This document shows positions 20,064-25,146 of a stretch of 25,146 nucleotides of DNA, one piece after another. The notes beneath the pieces were generated by a model. The model made no database searches. It was given only the letters and a program-made list of their open reading frames with translations, and was not told where the DNA came from. Positions within the stretch are counted from its first letter, which is position 1. Each line of letters starts with the position of its first letter. The stretch is from Scytalidium lignicola (Eukaryota; Ascomycota; Leotiomycetes), in assembly GCA_002812745.2 (NCBI GenBank), contig NCSJ02000478.1:1-25146 (forward strand), written 5' to 3'. The translations under genes and the position numbers were made by a program.

Positions 20064-22096
20064 TCAAACCTTCAATGCTTCTACAGCCACCGCAACATTT
20101 GCAATCTTGTCTTTAACTCCGTTTGTCACAACCCCTACCCCAACTCCATTTGTTGTGCTCTCTACTTGCACCTTTTCTCGATATCTCTCAGGCCAAATAC
20201 CCTGCTTGCCAGGACTCAAAATCCCATTCGGATCTACCGCATCCTTGATCTTCTCATTCAATCTTCTCAGACTCCCTCTATTGAAATCGTATTGCTCAGC
20301 AACCAGGTCCATATAATCAATGTGCGCTCGGTATTCACTATATCCGTGTTGTCGTGCCAGATGCACCAACTCTATAAATAATTTATTCGCATTCCTCCGC
20401 TCTACATCTGATTGTCGGTCGAAGTAGATCATATTGATCATAGTCAGATGCCGTGAATAAAGATGTAGACCACTGAAGTAGTCAAAGCCATAGTTCTTGC
20501 AGAGCGATTTGGCATCCCAATAGAAATCAAGAGCAGATTTGCCATTTGGAGGAAGGACAGGTGAGAAGGAGACGTGGCCGCTGATTCGGTGTGTTAGCAT
20601 AAAGTTGCGACGTAGAGTAAAAGTAAGCTAGATAAAAAGAGATAGATTAGAGAAGACAAAGATGTGGAATTACTCACCCATCTTTACCACGATATTCAAC
20701 AGCCTTGAGAGCCATTAGGCTAGGTGTTCCGGTTTCTACACTCCTGAATTGTGGAGGAACATCTTCAGCACTCAAATACTTCTTCCCTTCCGGAGGGTAT
20801 ACTGCCGTTCCTGTAAGCTTTGCTCCAGGAACTCCATCAAACGCCTCTTGACATCGCCTATAATTAATCTCAATGATTTCCTTCGGTCCATATAATCCAA
20901 ATCTTGCAGACCAAAATCCGATCCTTAACTCCTTTTGGATCTCTTTCAGTCTCTCATCAGGAATGGCGTCTTTTCCTGCATAAAATTTCTCTCGCCGTCC
21001 TCGCTTGACTAGTTCTCTAGGTAGATTCCCTATTAACGGGTGGTTTTGGATTGTGTCGTGTACTAGGAGATCCTGGAAGATATCGATCATGCGTCCTAGA
21101 TCATCTTCGTTCTCGATATCCACACGACATGTCATGAATCCCTCTGGACTTGGAGATGCCCATAGACTTAGTTTCGTGACAATGCCGAAGTTGCTTTGGC
21201 TGAACATAGATTCGTAGGTTGGTCCATACCCCCCACGGAAGAGGGGCCAGCAGACAGAATTGTTCAGTGCGCCCATTCCGGTTCGTACGATGGTGCCGTC
21301 TGCGAGGATGACTTCGATGCCACATATCTGATTTGAGTGGTCACCTAGAGAGTGTCAGTTGCGATGAGCTCTTGCTATCAATATCGTTGTACTCATGTTA
21401 CTAACCTGCAGGTGTGTAACCCCATCCTCTGTCAAGTGCATTGCCAACAATGGAGCCCCAACCTAATGCAGGCACAGAACACCATATATTCTTCTTTTGC
21501 TCTTGAATTGCTCGATAAATATCAAAGAACGTCACACCAGGTTCGACAGTATAATACGAGTACCGATCGTTCACCTCAATTATTTTGCGCATGCGTTGGA
21601 GGTCAAGAATAATAGACCCCTATTGTTCACTTATTAGCTACTCCGTACTTCTCCTTTAGTTAGAATTGCAGTGCTAAAGAGAGTCACTTGCCTTAACTCT
21701 CGCTGCCGGTCCTCCATAACCTAAATTTTTACCTCTAGACACAGTCCAGAGAGAAATTTTGTGCCGGTTACAGAGTTTAAGAATCCCTTGTATATCTTCC
21801 ACTGTTACGGGAAACAAAGTTGCTGAGCTTCCCCGTTTCTCTTGCTCGTCGTGCTCCTCGGCATATGGATCATTGTAGCGGATGCGGTGTTCATGGCCAA
21901 CCAAGACTCCTTCGTCTCCAAGAATAGTCTTGAACTCTTTGATCACAGCATCCCATATCGTTATATCAAGACCTGGTGGGAGGATGTCTATTGTTGAGGT
22001 GCGCTCGGCTGTCTCTATCCAAGTGTTAAGGACCTCATTTGCCATTTCATTTTCGGTCTCGTTTAGAGCCAATGCGAAGGGTTGTCGTGTTGCCAT
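20064..22096 (-). CDS. Vanillyl-alcohol-oxidase / 4-cresol-dehydrogenase-type FAD oxidase
   Basis: Four exons on the minus strand, 22096-21692, 21619-21406, 21344-20678 and 20580-20064, encode 600 residues. The protein follows the VAO family: a PP-loop FAD domain with RGKNLGYGG (Tyr127, like VAO Tyr108), SIILDL at the exon 1-2 join, YTVEPG, DRGWGYTPAGDH with Asp208 (like VAO Asp170), the histidine of GGHVSFSP (His431) at the place of VAO's FAD-linked His422, SEYRAH with Tyr512/Arg513 (phenolate binding), and the VDPNGILSPGK end. Such enzymes oxidise para-alkylphenols, for example vanillyl alcohol or eugenol, with O2. Intron 1 begins GC, not GT (AAG|GCAAGT...AATAG|GGG), and splicing there is required to keep the family motif. 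The C-terminus is about 35 residues longer than VAO and shows no peroxisomal SKL. The gene shares its upstream region with the P450 on the other strand. Fold and cofactor site are firm; the substrate is unknown. Confidence 0.9.
21620..21691 (-). other. GC-AG intron in the VAO-type gene
   Basis: 72-nt intron with donor AAG|GCAAGT and acceptor AATAG|GGG in phase 0. No GT donor nearby restores the conserved RVKGSIILDL reading. GC donors are known to be rare and to need a strong surrounding consensus, which is seen here. The other two introns of the gene (21345-21405, 20581-20677) are GT-AG. Confidence 0.8.
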
Positions 22097-22435
22097 GTTG
22101 AGATGATGAATTACGAGGCACCTTTTGTTGTGGTATTAACATTTCCTAAAAATCAAAGACATACCGCTGATTTATTAAATATTTCATAACCATACTCTAT
22201 AGCTAATTAGTCGTGGTGGAGAATTGCCGTCGGTAACTTGGATCCGAAGAGATTCATTGCCACATCTTATCATACTTTAATCAACCACAATCTCTCGGGA
22301 CATTGTTGCCGTTAAGTAAACAGCTAAAAGTGGAAACTGGTTGTGATATCATAAAAAATGAATAGGAAATTCATAAACTTATATCACCACCTCCTCATCC
22401 TGGGCAGGAACCTCATATTAGATTGTTTCTAAAAC
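22097..22435. promoter_or_regulatory. Divergent promoter region between VAO-type oxidase and P450
   Basis: 339 bases separate the two start codons. The region is AT-rich and holds a CGG-N10-CCG pair at 22231-22246, a spacing class used by zinc-cluster regulators, and an AT-rich box (AAATATTTAATAAAT) near 22167-22183 towards the oxidase. Shared control of the two genes is inferred from the arrangement only. Confidence 0.5.
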
Positions 22436-24318
22436 ATGACAAAAATGGAAAATATCACGAAATTCTGTGGCATCCCAGCCACTGCCGGAGTCCTCAGTCA
22501 TCTTCTATATTTCATTCGTGGTGAACATCATCGGTATTCATATCGATGGATTACACGCGGTCTGACGGGAATTGGACTGCTCGCTCTGGTAGTCTTGCAC
22601 TTTACTCGTTTTGATGCCCCTCAAACCATTACTCTCACTACGGTCCTCTCTATCTCTTACTTTACAGGATTATATATAAGTATGGCTTTGTATCGCATGT
22701 TCTTCCACCCGTTGCGAAAATTCCAAGGACCGTTTTGGGCAAGATTATCGAACTTCTACCACGCGTACCTTATTCGCAAATCCGATAATCACCTCGTGAT
22801 AAAGCGGCTGCATGAGAAATATGGACCTATTGTCCGCACAGGTACGTCTTTAAACAAAGATTATAAAAGTTAGAGTCTCCTTTCTGAATTAAAATACAGG
22901 TCCTAGCAACTTGTCGATTAGCGACCCCGCGGCAATCCAAGTGGTTCTTAGCAATGAGTCTAAATGCATTAAGAGCCCATGGTATGAACGCTCACTTCCA
23001 TTGGTTAACCTTCACACTGTGAGAGATNAAAAAAGTTCATGATGCAAGGAGAAGAGTGTTTTCCAAGGCCTTTTCTCCTGGGGCATTGCGTGACTACGAG
23101 GCACGGGTACAGGTGCATTGTGAAGAGTTCATTCGGCAGATGAAGCGTATGAGCGGGAAGCCGTTCAACGCGTCAGATTGGTTCAAATACTTTGGTAAGT
23201 ATCTATATTTTCCTGTTGTTTAGAAATCTACTGGAATGCTAACGATTGGCAAGCCTTTGACGTCATGGGTGATCTAGGTCTCGGAAAGGAGTTTCATATG
23301 ATGACTTCGGATGTAAATCGATGGATTCCTGTGCTTCTGGAGACAAGTATGGCAGATGTCGGCCCAACAACTCCAATTCCTTGGCTTGCACCTATTCTGC
23401 ACAGATTACCTCACGCAGGCCGTGATTCTCGAGCTTGGTTGGAATTTGTGGGCTCTCAGGTTAAGGAGCGTACTGAGAAGCAGTCTAATAGGCAAGATGT
23501 AAGTGATAATAAGCAAGCACACTTAAATGCTACCTAGACTATGCTAACTCTACAACGTAGATTTTGAACCACTTAGTTGATGCTTATAACCAAACAGACA
23601 AGAAAGATATTGACTACCAGTGGCTCCGCGGTGATACCAGACTCACGATAGTGGGAGGCTCTGACACTACTGCGGCAACCCTCACATTCCTCTTCTATTT
23701 TTTGGCTAAGGACCCATCTCAGATCCAGAAACTACGTGCTGAACTAGAGCCTTTACTGAATGGAAAGTCACAACTAGATCCTAAGGATGTATCAAAGGCA
23801 CAGCATCTGAATGGTGTTGTTCAGGAAGCTCTTCGTCTGCACCCAGCAATCCCCTCCGGTTTCCCAAGAGTTACTCCCCCAGAAGGCATCACGATTAACG
23901 GCACTTTTATTCCCGGAGGAACTACCGTCGTAGTCCCAGTATATACTATACAGCATGACGATGCAAATTATGCCATGGCCGAGAAGTTCATTCCTGAGCG
24001 CTGGTACTCGCAGCCAGAGCTGATTAAAAATAAGGACGCGTTCTTAACTTGGAATGTCGGTAAGTGGCAAACAGAAAGTACAAACCATTTACTTAGACTT
24101 AGAACTAACACGTGCTATAGGCATGAATGGCTGTATCGGCAGAGCACTAGCTATTGTAGAAATGAAGGACTTGATAATTCATTTCATTTGCAATTTTGAA
24201 ACGGTCAAGTTAGCACCAGGAGAGGATGGTAGGAAGTTGGTTATGGAAACTAAGGATCATTTTACGGTCGGTGTGCAGCCATTGAATTTGATTTTTGAAG
24301 NAAAAAAAGTACGCATAG
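22436..24318 (+). CDS. Membrane-anchored fungal cytochrome P450 monooxygenase
   Basis: Five exons, 22436-22841, 22900-23194, 23254-23498, 23561-24059 and 24121-24318, give about 546 residues when the Ns at 23028 and 24301 are treated as spurious. At 23028, dropping the N restores RDKKVHDARRRVFSKAF, the expected helix-C segment; keeping it gives a near-immediate stop. At 24301, dropping it gives an end FEEKKYA; keeping it extends the CDS to 24338. The N-terminus has two likely membrane segments (about residues 38-56 and 64-82) before the proline-rich FFHPLRKFQGP. The oxygen-binding I helix reads GGSDTTAAT (from Gly347), the ExxR is Glu404-Arg407 (EALR), PERW follows, and the haem loop is WNVGMNGCIG with Cys486, rebuilt across the last intron. 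This loop lacks the usual Phe and Arg of FxxGxRxCxG. Four introns have CTAAC-like branch sites, except a weaker one in intron 1. Endoplasmic-reticulum location is inferred; the CYP family and substrate are unknown. It is divergent from the VAO-type oxidase. Confidence 0.9.
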
Positions 24319-24338
24319 TGTCAGAGAATGATATGTAG

Positions 24339-24425
24339 CTGGTTAAGTGATTTGTGGGACTGAATTCATTTTTTAAGACTTAAATTTTGTAAATGCTCAT
24401 TTGAGAAATGCGGCGTTAACACTAA
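24339..24425. other. 3' flank of the P450 gene up to the inserted element
   Basis: Short AT-rich 3' flank. The last three bases, TAA at 24423-24425, are the left target duplication of the following element. Confidence 0.5.
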
Positions 24426-24961
24426 CGAGCCCTCTCCCGTAGGTCTGTGAAATACAGGCCTTTCCCCCGGCTATTTTCAGGATTTTCAGGGTTCTCTCAT
24501 ACCCTACCAAATGCATTACTTTATTAGCTTAATTAATTTTTGATTAGGAGTTGATTAGCTATAACACTTTACAAGTACGTGAAATTAATACTTTTACTGT
24601 TTTATCAATGTATTTATCTAATCTTATAATAATTTTTCTTATTCTTCTGTTATTGTCACTTTTATCTTAATCTTAATTATAAGTTAATGTTGTCGTCAAT
24701 GCAATAATTACTTTATTCGACGGATTATAATGTTCTCAAGCTTATAATGTTCTCTTGACCTGTTAATAAGTATTTTAGCAAATTCATATAACTCTTTTAT
24801 TGCATTTTTATACTTTGTAAGTATCTTATAACATTTTTCATAGTCTTAATCGTGTATTAGTTAGTAATCAATGTCATAAAAGTAGTTGTGTTTTTAGAAG
24901 GAGAAGCCTGAAAATAGCCGAAAAAAGGCCTGTATTTCACAGACCTACGGGAGAGGGCTCG
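24426..24961. mobile_element. 536-bp MITE with long terminal inverted repeats and TAA target duplication
   Basis: The left end 24426-24495 and right end 24900-24961 are inverted copies; the outermost 38 bp (24426-24463 and 24924-24961, starting CGAGCCCTCTCCCG) match perfectly. Further in, CCCCC on the left faces TTT on the right, and the left arm has a short duplicated ATTTTCAGG. TAA flanks both sides (24423-24425, 24962-24964). The AT-rich middle has no ORF but carries a tandem pair of TTATAATGTTCTC near 24724-24753. It is non-autonomous; the neighbouring transposon, with a related terminus, is a candidate source of transposase. Confidence 0.9.
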
Positions 24962-24964
24962 TAA

Positions 24965-25146
24965 CGAACCTAGTCTCAAAAGTCTGTGGATTACAGGCAT
25001 ATCAACACCATTTAAATCAATTTAATTTGCTGTACTCCACCCACATGCTTTAATTAATTGATTAACCCAATACCTCTGTTTCTCAATTAACTCATCAATC
25101 CATTCCTGAGGTATTTTTTCCCATTTCTCAGTTATTGCATCCATCA
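24965..25146 (-). mobile_element. 3' end of a DNA transposon, running off the window
   Basis: The element begins CGAACCTAGTCTC at 24965, directly after the TAA that ends the MITE. Its first 34 bases (24965-24998) match the MITE terminus in 24 positions without gaps, including GTCTGTG and TACAGGC. Inside, on the minus strand, lies the tail of a transposase. The far end and its duplication are outside the window. Confidence 0.7.
25022..25146 (-). CDS. C-terminal fragment of a Tc1/mariner-type (DDE) transposase
   Basis: Open on the minus strand from the window edge to a TAA at 25024-25022, about 41 residues, partial at its N-terminus. The pattern W..IP.E.I..LI, followed by WV..LIKACGWST, is that of the C-terminal tail of Tc1/mariner transposases (W..iP...i..li...R...vi...G..T). 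The stop lies about 57 bp from the element end, as usual for such elements. The catalytic DDE residues lie outside the window, so activity cannot be judged. The 3-bp TAA duplication is also compatible with a PIF/Harbinger-like element. Confidence 0.65.
   Translation of the reverse strand, partial: MDAITEKWEKIPQEWIDELIEKQRYWVNQLIKACGWSTAN

Noticed and set aside
20424..20480. Loss of the FAD-linking histidine in the VAO-type enzyme (RHLTMIN segment)
   Set aside because: Counting residues shows this segment aligns with VAO positions 466-467; the true covalent-His position is GGHVSFSP at residue 431, and it is conserved.

Overview
The window looks like nuclear DNA of a filamentous ascomycete (Pezizomycotina). 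Genes are broken by short introns (about 45-175 nt) with GT..AG ends and CTAAC/CTGAC branch sites, the coding DNA is near-balanced in composition, and the spacers are AT-rich. No rRNA, tRNA or CRISPR is visible. Five N characters each sit directly before a homopolymer run; two or three of them shift real reading frames and read as assembly artefacts.

Layout, left to right: (1) 1309-6033 (+), a large secreted subtilisin-family protease with a Ser/Thr-rich front and a Cys-rich tail; (2) 6034-7789, an AT-rich spacer ending in a promoter with two GGCTAAA (XlnR/Xyr1-type) sites; (3) 7790-8923 (+), an aldo-keto reductase of the D-xylose reductase type; (4) 9552-11187 (+), a Nudix domain fused to an initiation-factor-2B/ribose-bisphosphate-isomerase-like domain, followed 29 bp later by an intact solo LTR with its 5-bp target duplication; (5) 11981-13447 (+), a class-V PLP enzyme closely resembling fungal Egt2 (hercynylcysteine S-oxide lyase, ergothioneine synthesis); (6) 13448-15638, a long spacer rich in TACTGTA; (7) 15639-18420 (+), an uncharacterised secreted protein whose first domain is shared with the protease tail; (8) 18421-20063, a spacer with a small inverted-repeat element; (9) 20064-22096 (-), a vanillyl-alcohol-oxidase-type flavoenzyme, divergent from (10) 22436-24318 (+), a membrane-anchored cytochrome P450; (11) 24426-25146, a 536-bp MITE abutting the end of a related transposon whose transposase tail runs off the window.

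This is not one obvious biosynthetic cluster. Two themes stand out. The two secreted multi-exon proteins share a small cysteine module (C-x10-C followed by a Tyr-Gly-Gly/Gly-Glu-x-Tyr-Asn motif), present twice in the protease and once in the other protein; I do not recognise it as a named family. The VAO-type oxidase and the P450 share a 339-bp promoter region and could act on the same phenolic compounds. The CDS models are hand-spliced; exon joins were checked for phase and, where possible, against conserved family motifs.
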